From an uncultured Alsobacter sp. (GTDB lineage Bacteria; Pseudomonadota; Alphaproteobacteria; Rhizobiales; Beijerinckiaceae), in contig NZ_CAMFHB010000039.1 of the NCBI RefSeq assembly GCF_945952055.1, positions 1 to 60,685 of the forward strand: a stretch of 60,685 nt of DNA, in the 5' to 3' direction. Shown one piece after another: positions 37,184 to 47,577 of the stretch. Both the position numbers and the translations under genes were made by a program. Under the pieces are notes generated by a model that had not been told where the DNA came from, searched no databases, and saw nothing but the letters and a program-made list of their open reading frames with translations. Numbering within the stretch: the stretch's first letter is position 1; each line of letters starts with the position of its first letter.

Positions 37184-37303
37184 TGCGTCCTTCGACTCGG
37201 CCGCGCTGCGGCCGGCTCAGGATGAGGGACTTTTTGCAATTTCAATAAGTTACAATGGCCCTCATCCTGAGCCGTGGCCAAAGGCCACGAGTCGAAGGAC
37301 GCA
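37184..37303. repeat. Paired palindromic repeats, family A copies 3 and 4
   Basis: Copy 3 (37184-37228) runs TGCGTCCTTCGACTC, GGCCGCGCTGCGGCC, GGCTCAGGATGAGGG. Copy 4 (37259-37303) runs CCCTCATCCTGAGCC, GTGGCCAAAGGCCAC, GAGTCGAAGGACGCA. They face each other with the ATGAGG ends inward, around an AT-rich 30-base centre containing GACTTTTTG. Copies 1 and 4 share extra homology beyond the core (ACGGTTCA). The pair separates convergent genes and could act as a bidirectional terminator. Confidence 0.8.
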
Positions 37304-37318
37304 CCACGGTTCAACCGC

Positions 37319-38251
37319 TCACCGCGCGGGAGCCACCTTCTTGCGCCTCAGAAAGGCGTCGATCTCGCCCACCACGCCGCGGCGCAGGAAGATGATCACG
37401 ACCAGCATGATCACGCCCTGGGAGATCAGCGACCACTCGCCGAACTGCGAGAGGAAGTCGTTGAGTCCGATGATGATCACCGCGCCGACCATGGGGCCCG
37501 CCAGCGTGCCGAGGCCGCCGAGCAGCGTCATCAGGATCACCTCGCCCGACACCGTCCAGGACACGTCCGTGAGGGTGGCGATCTGGAAGGCCACGGCCTT
37601 CAGGCCGCCGGCGACGCCGGCCATGCCGGCCGAGATGACGAAGGCGATGAGCTTGAAGCGCTCCGGGCGGAAGCCCAGCGATTCCACGCGGGCCTCGTTG
37701 TCGCGGATGGCCTTCAGGATCTCGCCGAAGGGCGAGTGCACCACACGGTAGAAGAACAGCACCGCCAGCACCGTGAAGCCGAGCACCACGTAGTACAGCG
37801 AGCCGCTCTTCGACACGTCGACGACACCGAGGAGCGCCGTGCGCGGAATGCGCTGCAGGCCATCCTCGCCGCCCGTGAAGGGCGCCTGCAGGAGCACGAA
37901 ATAGACGAACTGCGAGATCGCGAAGGTGATCATCGCGAACTGGATGCCGCTGCGCTTCACCGCGACGAGGCCGACGAGCAGCCCCAGAGCGGCGGCCGAG
38001 AGCCCGCCCACGAGAATGCCGATCTCGATGGAGGCGCCCGTCGTCTTCAGGAACCAGCCGGTGACGTAGGCCGCCCCGCCGAAGAACATTGCGTGGCCGA
38101 AGCACAGCAGGCCGGCATAGCCCAGCAGCAGGTTGAACGAGCAGGCGAAGACGATGAAGCTCAGCACCGTCATCAGCAGCACGGGATAGACGACGGTGGG
38201 CGCCACCAGCGCCACGGCCAGCAGCGCCAGGAGCATGGGCCAGCGGGTCAT
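37319..38251 (-). CDS. Liv-type ABC permease (LivM-like)
   Basis: 310-residue permease of the hydrophobic-substrate ABC class with about nine membrane segments. SFNLLLGYAGLLCFGHAMFF near residues 38-58 and the EAA-like SPFGEILKAIRDNEARVESL loop near 168-187 are diagnostic. The ATG at 38251 overlaps the LivH stop (ATGA). A longer frame upstream lies within LivH. It is the last gene of the eight-gene minus operon starting at 45404. Confidence 0.92.
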   Translation of the reverse strand: MTRWPMLLALLAVALVAPTVVYPVLLMTVLSFIVFACSFNLLLGYAGLLCFGHAMFFGGAAYVTGWFLKTTGASIEIGILVGGLSAAALGLLVGLVAVKRSGIQFAMITFAISQFVYFVLLQAPFTGGEDGLQRIPRTALLGVVDVSKSGSLYYVVLGFTVLAVLFFYRVVHSPFGEILKAIRDNEARVESLGFRPERFKLIAFVISAGMAGVAGGLKAVAFQIATLTDVSWTVSGEVILMTLLGGLGTLAGPMVGAVIIIGLNDFLSQFGEWSLISQGVIMLVVIIFLRRGVVGEIDAFLRRKKVAPAR

Positions 38252-39132
38252 CGCGCCGCCTCCGACGAGGTGAAGATGCCGCGCGGACGCAGCACCAGCG
38301 CGAGGATCATGACCACGAAGATCACCATGTTGGCGCCCTGCGGATAGAAGACCTTGGTGAGCGCCTCGGCGAGGCCGAGCAGGTATCCCGTCGCCACCGC
38401 CCCGATGATCGAGCCCATGCCACCGATCACCACGACCGCGAAGATGACGATCATGATGCTCGAGCCCATGGACGGCGAGACCTGGTAGATCGGCGCCGCG
38501 AGCACGCCCGAGAGCGCCGCGAGCCCGACCCCGAAGGCGTAGGTCAGCGTCACCATGCGCGGCACGTTGATGCCGAAGGACTCGACGATGGCCGGGTTCT
38601 CGTTGGCGGCGCGCAGGTAGGCGCCCAGCTTGGTGTGCTCGATGAGGAGCCAGGTGCCCAGGCACGTCACCAGCGAGAACACCACCACCCACAGCCGGTA
38701 CCACGGCATGAACATGAAGCCGAGATTGATGCCGCCCGAGATCGGCAGCTGGTAGGGCAGTCCGGTCGAGCCGTATTGCTGGCGCACGATGCCCTCGACG
38801 ATCAGCGCCACCGAGTAGGTGGCGAGCAGGCTGTAGAGGTGGTCGAGGTTCTGCAGCGGCTTCAGGACGAGCCGCTCCATCACCAGGCCGAGGCACGCCA
38901 CGACGATCGGCGCGATGACCAGCGCGCCCCAGTAGTTGATGCCGAGCATGTTGAGGAGCAGCCAGGCGACGAAGGCACCCAGCATGTACTGCACGCCGTG
39001 GGCGAAGTTCACGACGTTCATCAGCCCGAAGATGATGGCCAGCCCCATGCTGAGCATGGCGTAGAACGAGCCGTTGATGAGCCCGATCAGCATCTGGCCG
39101 AAGAACAGCTGGGGGGTGAGGTTGGACAACAT
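38248..39132 (-). CDS. Liv-type ABC permease (LivH-like)
   Basis: 294-residue permease. LINGSFYAMLSMGLAIIFGL at about residues 18-37 followed by MNVVNFAHG is a textbook LivH opening; the EAA-like loop is LGAYLRAANENPAIVESFGI. About eight membrane segments are visible. ATG at 39132, three bases after the LivF stop. Confidence 0.92.
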   Translation of the reverse strand: MLSNLTPQLFFGQMLIGLINGSFYAMLSMGLAIIFGLMNVVNFAHGVQYMLGAFVAWLLLNMLGINYWGALVIAPIVVACLGLVMERLVLKPLQNLDHLYSLLATYSVALIVEGIVRQQYGSTGLPYQLPISGGINLGFMFMPWYRLWVVVFSLVTCLGTWLLIEHTKLGAYLRAANENPAIVESFGINVPRMVTLTYAFGVGLAALSGVLAAPIYQVSPSMGSSIMIVIFAVVVIGGMGSIIGAVATGYLLGLAEALTKVFYPQGANMVIFVVMILALVLRPRGIFTSSEAAR

Positions 39133-39135
39133 CCG

Positions 39136-39852
39136 TCAGACCCCCAGGTAGGACTTGACCCGCGCCATGTCGGCGTCGAGCTGTGCGGCCGTGAGGACGT
39201 CCACCACCCGGCCGTTCTCGACCACCACGTGGCGGTCGGCAACCGAGCGCGCGAAGCGCAGGTTCTGCTCCACGAGCAGGATGGTGAAGCCCTGCGCCTT
39301 GAGGCGCTGGATGAGCTCGCCGATCTCCTTGACGATGACCGGCGCGAGCCCCTCGCTGGGCTCGTCGAGCAGCAGGAAACGCGAGCCGGTGCGCAGGATG
39401 CGGGCGATGGCGAGCATCTGCTGCTCGCCGCCGGAGAGCTTGGTGCCGCCGCTGCCGGCGCGCCGGCGCAGGTTCGGGAAGGCGTCCATGAGCGCCTCGT
39501 CGTCCATGCCGCCGGGCTGGAGGACGGGCGGCAGCGTCAGGTTCTCCCGGACGGTGAGGCTCCCGAAGATGGCGCGCTCCTCCGGGCAGTAGGCGATGCC
39601 CTTGCGCGCGATCTCATAGGTCCGCCGGCCGACGAGCTCCTCGCCCTTGAAGCGGATGGACCCGGTGCGCTTGCGGACGATGCCCATGATCGACCGCAGA
39701 GTCGTCGTCTTGCCGGCGCCGTTGCGCCCGATGAGCGTCAGCAGCTCGCCCTCGCGCACCTCGAACGACATGCCGTGCAACGCCTTGGACTCGGCGTACC
39801 AAGCCTGCAGGTTCTCCACCTTCAGGAGCGGCGTCGCACCCTCAGGACTCAT
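39136..39852 (-). CDS. Liv-type ABC ATPase (LivF-like)
   Basis: 238-residue ATPase with Walker A GRNGAGKTT, signature LSGGEQQMLAIARIL and Walker B FLLLDEPSEGLAP. The short compact length and the ESKALHGMSFEVREGELLTL opening mark LivF. ATG at 39852, which overlaps the LivG 3' end by 11 bases. Confidence 0.93.
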   Translation of the reverse strand: MSPEGATPLLKVENLQAWYAESKALHGMSFEVREGELLTLIGRNGAGKTTTLRSIMGIVRKRTGSIRFKGEELVGRRTYEIARKGIAYCPEERAIFGSLTVRENLTLPPVLQPGGMDDEALMDAFPNLRRRAGSGGTKLSGGEQQMLAIARILRTGSRFLLLDEPSEGLAPVIVKEIGELIQRLKAQGFTILLVEQNLRFARSVADRHVVVENGRVVDVLTAAQLDADMARVKSYLGV

Positions 39853-40624
39853 CGACGCCTCCCATGTAGGCGGTGACGACGTCGGGATTGGTCGAGACCT
39901 CGGCATAGGTGCCCTCGGTCAGCACCTCGCCGTGCTGCAGCACCGTGATGCGGTCGCACAGGCTGGAGACGACCGACAGGTTGTGCTCGACGATGACGAC
40001 CGTGCGCCCCTGCGCAGCTCGCCGGATCAGGTCGGTGATCGGCTCCACGTCCTCGTGGCCCATGCCGGCGGTCGGCTCGTCGAGGAGCATCACGCGCGGC
40101 TCCAGCGCCAGCGTCGTGGCGATCTCCATCGCCCGCTTCTTGCCGTAGGAGAGCTCGGTCGCAGTCAGGTGGGCGGAGCCCGCGAGCCCGACCTCCTCCA
40201 GCAGCTGCATCGCCCGCTTGTTGAGGGGCTCCACGGCCTTCAGCGAGCGCCAGAACTGGTAGGCCCTGCCGTAATCGGACTGGAGCGCCACGCGCACGTT
40301 CTCCAGCACGGTCAAATGCGGAAACGTCGCCGAGATCTGGAAGGAGCGCACCAGCCCGCGCCGGGCGACGTCCGCCGTGCGCAGGGCCGAGATGTCCTCG
40401 CCCTCAAACAGGATCGTGCCGGCGGTCGGCTGCAGCGTCTTGGTGAGCAGGTTGAAGCAGGTGGTCTTGCCGGCACCGTTGGGCCCGATGAGGGCATGGA
40501 TCGCCCCCCGCCGCACCGCGAGGTTCACGTCCTTCACGGCCGCGAAGCCGCCGAAGACCTTCGTCAGGCCCCGCGCCTCCAGCGCGAAGTCGCCGGCTCC
40601 CGCCGGAGCGTTCGTCGTGCCCAT
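39842..40624 (-). CDS. Liv-type ABC ATPase (LivG-like)
   Basis: 260-residue ATPase with Walker A GPNGAGKTT, the LivG-type loop RTFQ-like RSFQISATFPHLTVLENV, signature ELSYGKKRAMEIATTLAL and Walker B VMLLDEPTAGM. The signature has SYGKKR rather than SGGQ, as is usual for LivG. ATG at 40624 follows GGGGAGGGGGG; an alternative ATG at 40645 is possible. It lies 17 bp after the acyl-CoA dehydrogenase gene. Confidence 0.92.
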   Translation of the reverse strand: MGTTNAPAGAGDFALEARGLTKVFGGFAAVKDVNLAVRRGAIHALIGPNGAGKTTCFNLLTKTLQPTAGTILFEGEDISALRTADVARRGLVRSFQISATFPHLTVLENVRVALQSDYGRAYQFWRSLKAVEPLNKRAMQLLEEVGLAGSAHLTATELSYGKKRAMEIATTLALEPRVMLLDEPTAGMGHEDVEPITDLIRRAAQGRTVVIVEHNLSVVSSLCDRITVLQHGEVLTEGTYAEVSTNPDVVTAYMGGVDES

Positions 40625-40641
40625 CCCCCCTCCCCGCGGCG

Positions 40642-41799
40642 TCATCCAGGCAGGCCCAGCACGGCCTTGGCCAGGATGTTGCGCTGGATCTCGTTCGACC
40701 CGCCGAAGATCGCAGGCGCGCGCGCGTCGAGATAGAGGTTCATCGCGTCGACCTCCGATCCGTTCGCGTCGAGGTCGTCGGCGAAGCGGGCTTCCTCGCC
40801 GGCGATCTCCAGCATCTCCTCGGTGATGCGCTGGTAGAGCTCCGTGCAGAAGAGCTTCAGCACTGACACGTCGCCGCCGAGTTCCCCACCGGTGCGCAGC
40901 ACCTTGGCGAAGCGGTCGAAGGCCGAGCACAGGTCGTAGAGGTCGAGGCGCAGCCTGGCGTAGCGCGAGCGGAAGGCCGGGTCGTCGAAGGCGCCGCGCG
41001 CCTCCGCCAGCATGATCAGCCGCGACAGGGCGTATTCGGGCCGCGACGGCGCGCCGAGGAAGATGCGCTCATGCCCGAGCACCGCCTTGGCGAGGTTCCA
41101 GCCTTCGTCCACCACGCCGACCACGTTGGCGGCCGGCACCCGGACGTTGTCGAAGAAGACCTCGCAGAAGTCGGCCTCCTCGCGCAGGTTCGGGATCGGC
41201 CGCACGGTGACGCCGGGCGAAGTCAGGTCGATGAGCAGGACCGTGATGCCCTTCTGGCGCACCTTCTCGTCGCGGCTGGTGCGCACCAGCGCGAAGATCC
41301 AGTTGGCGCAGTGGGCGAGCGTGGTCCAGATCTTCTGGCCGTTGACAACGAAGTGGTCGCCGTCGCGCACGGCCGCGGTCTTCAGGCTCGCGAGGTCGGA
41401 GCCGGAATTGGGCTCGGAATAGCCCTGGCACCACACGTGCTCGCCGGAGAGGATCTTCGGCAGGTAGTGGTCCTTCTGCTCCTGCGTGCCGTAGCGAATG
41501 AGCAGCGGGCCGACGAGGCCGATGCCATGGTCGGGGATGCGGGGGCAGCCGAGGCGTGCCCACTCCTCGACATAGATGATGTGCTTGGCGGCGCTGAGCC
41601 CCATGCCGCCATGCTCGCGCGGCCATACCGGCGACAGCCAGCCCTTGGCGGCCAGCGCGTGATACCACTCCGCCACCTCGTCGAAGACGGGCCGCTGCTT
41701 GCGCATGAAGCGCAGGTGCCGCGGGCAGTTTTCGTCCACCCAGGTGCGGAAGACGTGCCGGAAGTCCTCGTCCGGCAAGGCGTTCCAGTCGGTCTGCAT
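40642..41799 (-). CDS. Acyl-CoA dehydrogenase, subunit 1
   Basis: 385-residue FAD-dependent acyl-CoA dehydrogenase. The middle domain has the flavin-binding WCQGYSEPNSGSDLASLKT and VNGQKIWTT segments; the C-terminus has FGGSNEIQRNILAKAVLGLP. It introduces the alpha-beta double bond into an acyl-CoA. ATG at 41799; a GTG three bases earlier (41802) is also possible, and both overlap the hydratase stop. A second, shorter and divergent acyl-CoA dehydrogenase is encoded two genes upstream in the same operon (42590-43714), an arrangement seen in heterotetrameric enzymes. Confidence 0.92.
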   Translation of the reverse strand: MQTDWNALPDEDFRHVFRTWVDENCPRHLRFMRKQRPVFDEVAEWYHALAAKGWLSPVWPREHGGMGLSAAKHIIYVEEWARLGCPRIPDHGIGLVGPLLIRYGTQEQKDHYLPKILSGEHVWCQGYSEPNSGSDLASLKTAAVRDGDHFVVNGQKIWTTLAHCANWIFALVRTSRDEKVRQKGITVLLIDLTSPGVTVRPIPNLREEADFCEVFFDNVRVPAANVVGVVDEGWNLAKAVLGHERIFLGAPSRPEYALSRLIMLAEARGAFDDPAFRSRYARLRLDLYDLCSAFDRFAKVLRTGGELGGDVSVLKLFCTELYQRITEEMLEIAGEEARFADDLDANGSEVDAMNLYLDARAPAIFGGSNEIQRNILAKAVLGLPG

Positions 41800-42578
41800 C
41801 ACGCCTCGTCCTTGAACACGGGCTTGCGCTTCTCGATGAAGGCGCGCATCGCCTCCTTGCTGTCCTCGTGGCGGCTCATCTCCACCGTGAGGTTCTGCTC
41901 GAAGCGATAGCCGTCCTTGAGACCCATGGTCTCGACGGTGTTGATGGCGCGCTTGGCGAGCCGGATGGCGGCCGGGCTCTTGCTGGCGATCTCGGTGGCG
42001 ATCTTCATCGCCTCGGGCAGCAGCTGGTCGCGCGGCACGCAGCCTTCGATGAGGCCGCGGCGATAGAGCTCCGCGGCCGGCACGCGCCAGCCGGTCAGCA
42101 CCATGCGCTTGGTCAGCGACAGCGGGAACACGCGCATCGTGTGGCGCACGCCGCCCATCAGCCCGATGTCGATTTCCGGCAGGCCGAACACCGCGTCCTC
42201 GGACGCGACGATCATGTCGGCGCAGATGGCGAGCCCCATGCCGGCGCCCAGCGCGGCGCCGTTGACGGCCGAGATCACCGGCTTGTTGGATTCGATGATG
42301 ACGAAGCCGAGCTCACGCGCCCGGCGCAGGTGCCGGTAGGTGTCTCCGGGCGCCCACTCGGAGGCCCGTGCCCGCGCCTTGATGTCGGCGCCGGCGGAGA
42401 AGACCTTGCAGTTGCTGGCCAGCACGATGACGCGCACGGCGGGCGTCTCGTTGAGTTCGTCGAAGACGGCGATCAGCTCTTCCATGAACTCGCGCGACTG
42501 CGCGTTCACCGGCTGGTTGTCCATCATTACCAGCGCGACGTTGTTCTCGATGGTGGTCTTGATGAGGTTGTTGTCCAT
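41799..42578 (-). CDS. Enoyl-CoA hydratase/isomerase (crotonase family)
   Basis: 259-residue crotonase-fold protein. The oxyanion-hole segments are CKVFSAGADIKARA and VNGAALGAGMGLAICADMIV; FGLPEIDIGLMGG holds the candidate catalytic glutamate. It hydrates enoyl-CoA or acts on a related ring-derived CoA ester. ATG at 42578, 11 bases after the acyl-CoA dehydrogenase upstream. The gene overlaps the next dehydrogenase by one base. Confidence 0.9.
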   Translation of the reverse strand: MDNNLIKTTIENNVALVMMDNQPVNAQSREFMEELIAVFDELNETPAVRVIVLASNCKVFSAGADIKARARASEWAPGDTYRHLRRARELGFVIIESNKPVISAVNGAALGAGMGLAICADMIVASEDAVFGLPEIDIGLMGGVRHTMRVFPLSLTKRMVLTGWRVPAAELYRRGLIEGCVPRDQLLPEAMKIATEIASKSPAAIRLAKRAINTVETMGLKDGYRFEQNLTVEMSRHEDSKEAMRAFIEKRKPVFKDEA

Positions 42579-42589
42579 GGCGGGTCCAA

Positions 42590-43714
42590 TCAGGCCGAGC
42601 GCTCGAGGTCGACGAAGGCGAGACGCAGCTCCTCGGGCTGGCCGAGGGTGGCGTTGAGGTTGACGGCGCGCTTCATGTAGAGGCCGATGTCGCACTCGTC
42701 GGTGAAGCCCATGGCGCCGTGCAGGTGGATGGCCCGGCGCGTGATGCCGACGGCCGCGTCGCCGGCCCGCGCCTTGGCGGCCAGCGTGGCGAGCCGGCCG
42801 TCCCTGCCGCCGGCCCCGAGCGTCCGCTCGACCGCGTTCACCACCGCGCAGCAGGCGAACTCCGCGTCGCCCCACATGTCGACGAGGCGATGCTGGATGG
42901 CCTGGAAGCTCGCGATCGGCTTGCCGAACTGCACCCGCTGCTTGGTGTAGTCGACCGTGATCTCGAGCGCCCGCGAGGCGACGCCGGCGAGCTCTGCGGC
43001 GAGCGCCAGCCGCGTGACCTCGATGGCGGAGGCCAGCAGGCCGTCCACCTCGGCGCCCGCGGCGATGACCCGCCCGGACTCGACCGGCGTTCCGGCGAAG
43101 GCCACGGCACCGAGCACCGCCCCGTCGAGCGTCGGACGCGTCGTCACGGACAGGCCGCCAGCACCGGCGGGAACGCTCACCAGGAGCCGGCCCCGATCAC
43201 CCTCCGCCAGGACGAGCACGTCCGTCGCCGAGACGGGGGCCGCCACGAAGTGGCAGGTGCCCGTCAGCGTCAGCGCCGGGTGAGCACCGCTCGCCTTCAC
43301 GGGGGCGGCCTTGCCGCCGGCGCCCTGCCAGGCGGCCGTGACCAGCAGCGAGCCGTCGGCGATGCCGCGCAGCAGGCGGTCGCGCTCCTCGCCGGCCGGC
43401 GCGTCGCGCAGGAGGGCGCCGGAGAAGATGGCGAGCTGGGCCACGGGTTCGGTGAGCAGGGCCCGTCCGAGCGCCTCGCTCAGCACCGCCTGCTCGCGGA
43501 TGGAGAGGTCCGCGCCGCCCAGATTCGCCGGCAGCATCAGGCCGAGCCAGCCGGCCTCGGCCATAGCGGACCAGAGGCCGCGGTCGAGGTCGCCGCCGGC
43601 CTTGCGGCGGGCCCGCAGCGCCTTGGCGCCGGGATGGGCCTCGGCAAAGCCGCCGACGCTGTCGCGCAGCATCGCCAGCGTGCCGTCCTCGTCGTCGAAC
43701 ATCGTCTTTGGCAT
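42590..43714 (-). CDS. Acyl-CoA dehydrogenase, subunit 2
   Basis: 374-residue acyl-CoA dehydrogenase-fold protein. N-terminal helices contain [20 protein letters not shown]; the C-terminal domain has [20 protein letters not shown] and [20 protein letters not shown]. The flavin-contact loop of the middle domain is less canonical than in the protein at 40642-41799, fitting the role of the second subunit in an alpha2beta2 enzyme. ATG at 43714. It lies 58 bp after the CoA ligase. Confidence 0.88.
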   Translation of the reverse strand: MPKTMFDDEDGTLAMLRDSVGGFAEAHPGAKALRARRKAGGDLDRGLWSAMAEAGWLGLMLPANLGGADLSIREQAVLSEALGRALLTEPVAQLAIFSGALLRDAPAGEERDRLLRGIADGSLLVTAAWQGAGGKAAPVKASGAHPALTLTGTCHFVAAPVSATDVLVLAEGDRGRLLVSVPAGAGGLSVTTRPTLDGAVLGAVAFAGTPVESGRVIAAGAEVDGLLASAIEVTRLALAAELAGVASRALEITVDYTKQRVQFGKPIASFQAIQHRLVDMWGDAEFACCAVVNAVERTLGAGGRDGRLATLAAKARAGDAAVGITRRAIHLHGAMGFTDECDIGLYMKRAVNLNATLGQPEELRLAFVDLERSA

Positions 43715-43772
43715 GGCTCGATCGTCCTGCCGGGGCCAACGCCGCCCCGGGTCATGAAAGGGCTTGCCCGGC

Positions 43773-45404
<1,632 letters not shown>

Positions 45405-45443
45405 GGCGCCACGTCCTCCCCCTCGTCTGGTCGCATGCCTTTC

Positions 45444-45470
45444 GCGAAAAGCCGGATCCCGCCTTTTCGC
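45444..45470. promoter_or_regulatory. Inverted repeat in divergent ligase/monooxygenase region
   Basis: GCGAAAAG (45444-45451) and CTTTTCGC (45463-45470) are perfect 8-bp inverted arms with an 11-base spacer, 40 bp before the ligase start. The 45405-45695 region otherwise holds the two TTCAC-N4-GTGAA-like sites and no gene. Confidence 0.45.
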
Positions 45471-45567
45471 AGCATGCTCTGGCACGCCCTTTCCGGGCGT
45501 TGGCATGGCCGGAGGGTCACCGCGACGGGTCCCCGCTGTCAAAGGAAACCGGGAGCGCCCGGGGACT

Positions 45568-45583
45568 TTCTCATCTGTGAAAA
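45568..45583. promoter_or_regulatory. Candidate IclR operator, site 2
   Basis: TTCTC-ATCT-GTGAA followed by AA, one base away from the perfect TTCAC-N4-GTGAA palindromes at 28968 and 57265. Its right half and the left half of site 3 also form a perfect 9-bp inverted repeat, CATCTGTGA (45572-45580) and TCACAGATG (45597-45605). Confidence 0.55.
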
Positions 45584-45595
45584 TCCGCGGCACGC

Positions 45596-45610
45596 GTCAC
45601 AGATGTGAAA
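45596..45610. promoter_or_regulatory. Candidate IclR operator, site 3
   Basis: GTCAC-AGAT-GTGAA followed by A, one base from the consensus. Its centre lies 28 bp from that of site 2, and it is 86 bp before the monooxygenase start. The tandem pair between divergent operons would suit cooperative binding. Confidence 0.55.
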
Positions 45611-45695
45611 GTGGGCCGCGGGCTCGCTTTTGCTTTGACCCCCGCCCGGAGCCCTCTCCATCATCCGGCCAAACAGCAAGCATGCGAGGGCGGAG

Positions 45696-47339
45696 ATGAA
45701 CGACAAGGCTGGGACCACCGGGGCCGTGAAGCGGCTCGACGCGGTCATCGTCGGTGCCGGATTCGGCGGCATGTACGCGGTCTACAAGTTCCGCGAGATG
45801 GGTCTCTCCTTCGTCGGCATCGAGGCGGGCGGAGACGTGGGCGGCGTCTGGTACTGGAACCGCTATCCCGGCGCGCGCTGCGACCTCATGAGCGTCGACT
45901 ACAGCTACTCATTTTCCAGGGAGATCGAACAGGAGTGGACCTGGTCCGAGCGGTTCGCCGGACAGCCCGAGATCCTGGCCTACGCCAACTTCGTCGCCGA
46001 CCGCCTGGACCTTCGCAAGCACATCCAGTTCAACACCCGCGTCACCGGCGCCGTGTGGGACGAGCGCCGCCAACTCTGGGTCGTGAAGACCGACAAGGGC
46101 GAGACGATCGAGGCGACCTATTGCGTCATGGCGACGGGCCCGATCTCGACGCCCAAGGACCCCGACATCCCCGGCATCGCGAGCTACGAGGGCGAGCTGC
46201 TGCGGGCCCAGAAGTGGCCGCACCACCCCGTGTCCTTCGCCGGCAAGCGGGTCGGCGTCATCGGCGTCGGCTCCACCGGCATCCAGGTCATCCAGGAGGT
46301 CGGCAAGGAGGCAGGCGAGCTCTACGTCTTCCAACGCACGCCGAGCTACTCGATGCCAATGCGCAACCAGGCGCTCGAGGCCGACTACGTCGCGGAGATG
46401 AAGAAGCACTACCCCGCCTTGCGCGCGGCGATGCGGATGAGCCCGAACGGCGGCGTGCGCCCCTCCAGCACGCGGCCCTTCTTCAGCCTGCCTCCGTCGA
46501 TGCGGCGCCAGGTGCTCGAGCATGCCTGGGAGGAAGGCGGCCACAGCGTGCTCGGCGCCTTCTCCGACGTGATGGTCAACCAGGAGGCCAACGACCAGGT
46601 GGCCGACTTCCTGCGCGAGAAGATCGGCCAGATCGTGAAGGACCCGAAGACCGCCGAGCTCCTCAAGCCGCGCGGCTATCCGGTCTTCGCCCGCCGCCCG
46701 TGCCTCGACAGCGGCTATTACGAGACCTACAACAAGCCCAACGTCCACCTCGTCGACTGCAACAGCGAGCCGATCGAGGCCATGACGGCAAAGGGCGTGC
46801 GCACCTCCGCCCGCGAGATCGAGCTCGACATGGTGATCTTCGCGACGGGCTACGACGGCCTCACCGGCGCGCTGCTCGCCTTCGAGGTGACCGGGCGCGG
46901 CGGTCTGAAGATGAGCGAGAAGTGGTCGGGCGGCGCCCGCTCGTTCCTCGGGCTGATGATGGAGGGCTTCCCGAACCTCTTCACCACCGCCGGCCCGAAC
47001 GGTCCGGCCGCGCTCGCCAACCTCATCAACATCAACGAGCACGACGTCGACTGGATCGCCGCCGCCATCACCTACATGGCCGACAACAAGCTCACGGCCA
47101 TGGAGCCCACGAAGCAGGCCGAGGACGACTGGATGGAGCTCGTGGCGACGCTCGCGCCGCGCACCCTGCTGTCGAAGGCCTCGACCTGGTACACGGGCAC
47201 CAACGTGAAGGGCAAGCCGACGGGGCTGACCATGTTCGTCGGCGGCTTCCCCAAATACGTGGAGCACTGCGCCAACGCCACCAAGGACGGCTACCACGCC
47301 TTCAGCTTCAAGACGCGCGAGGCCACGGCGGCGGCGTGA
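45696..47339 (+). CDS. Baeyer-Villiger-type flavin monooxygenase with unusual fingerprint
   Basis: 547-residue type I Baeyer-Villiger monooxygenase-like flavoprotein. The FAD Rossmann motif is VGAGFGGMYAVY (about 19-30), the second fingerprint GGVWYWNRYPGARCD is perfect, and the NADPH Rossmann motif is GVIGVGSTGIQV (about 186-197). The main fingerprint FxGxxxHxxxWP reads YEGELLRAQKWP at residues 164-175, with Arg170 where histidine is expected and Tyr for Phe. It would insert oxygen beside a ketone to give an ester or lactone. ATG at 45696. It heads a plus operon with MaoC, SDR and flavin oxidoreductase genes and is divergent from the ligase operon. Confidence 0.88.
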   Translation: MNDKAGTTGAVKRLDAVIVGAGFGGMYAVYKFREMGLSFVGIEAGGDVGGVWYWNRYPGARCDLMSVDYSYSFSREIEQEWTWSERFAGQPEILAYANFVADRLDLRKHIQFNTRVTGAVWDERRQLWVVKTDKGETIEATYCVMATGPISTPKDPDIPGIASYEGELLRAQKWPHHPVSFAGKRVGVIGVGSTGIQVIQEVGKEAGELYVFQRTPSYSMPMRNQALEADYVAEMKKHYPALRAAMRMSPNGGVRPSSTRPFFSLPPSMRRQVLEHAWEEGGHSVLGAFSDVMVNQEANDQVADFLREKIGQIVKDPKTAELLKPRGYPVFARRPCLDSGYYETYNKPNVHLVDCNSEPIEAMTAKGVRTSAREIELDMVIFATGYDGLTGALLAFEVTGRGGLKMSEKWSGGARSFLGLMMEGFPNLFTTAGPNGPAALANLININEHDVDWIAAAITYMADNKLTAMEPTKQAEDDWMELVATLAPRTLLSKASTWYTGTNVKGKPTGLTMFVGGFPKYVEHCANATKDGYHAFSFKTREATAAA

Positions 47340-47373
47340 GGGGTGAGATCCAGCCCTTCTCCACCTCTCAGTC

Positions 47374-47460
47374 GTCCTGGCCGGGCTTGGCCCGGCCATC
47401 CACGACTTTGCCGGGGCCGCGCGTAAGTCGTGGGTGCCCGGGCCAAGCCCGGGCATGACG
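47374..47460. repeat. Palindromic intergenic repeat, family B copy 2
   Basis: Arms GGGCTTGGCCCGGCCA and CCACGACTT on the left, AAGTCGTGGGTGCCCGGGCC and AAGCCCGGGCATGACG on the right. The central TTGCCGGGGCC is the reverse complement of the core loop in copy 1 (34-107). It lies between the monooxygenase and MaoC genes on the same strand; the surrounding 238-bp gap contains nothing else I can identify. Confidence 0.75.
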
Positions 47461-47577
47461 CGCGGAGGGGTAGAGCCCGACCGAGTGAGGCCTTGATCCT
47501 TGGGGTATGAGGGCCTAGCGAGGCAACGCGCCAAAGAGCAACAACTCGCCCCACCTGCCCCTGATCGGACCTCCCCC

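Noticed and set aside
45696-47339. Treating the Arg170 substitution as a sequencing error
   Set aside because: The reading frame and flanking motif residues are intact, so there is no frameshift; a real variant is the simpler reading.
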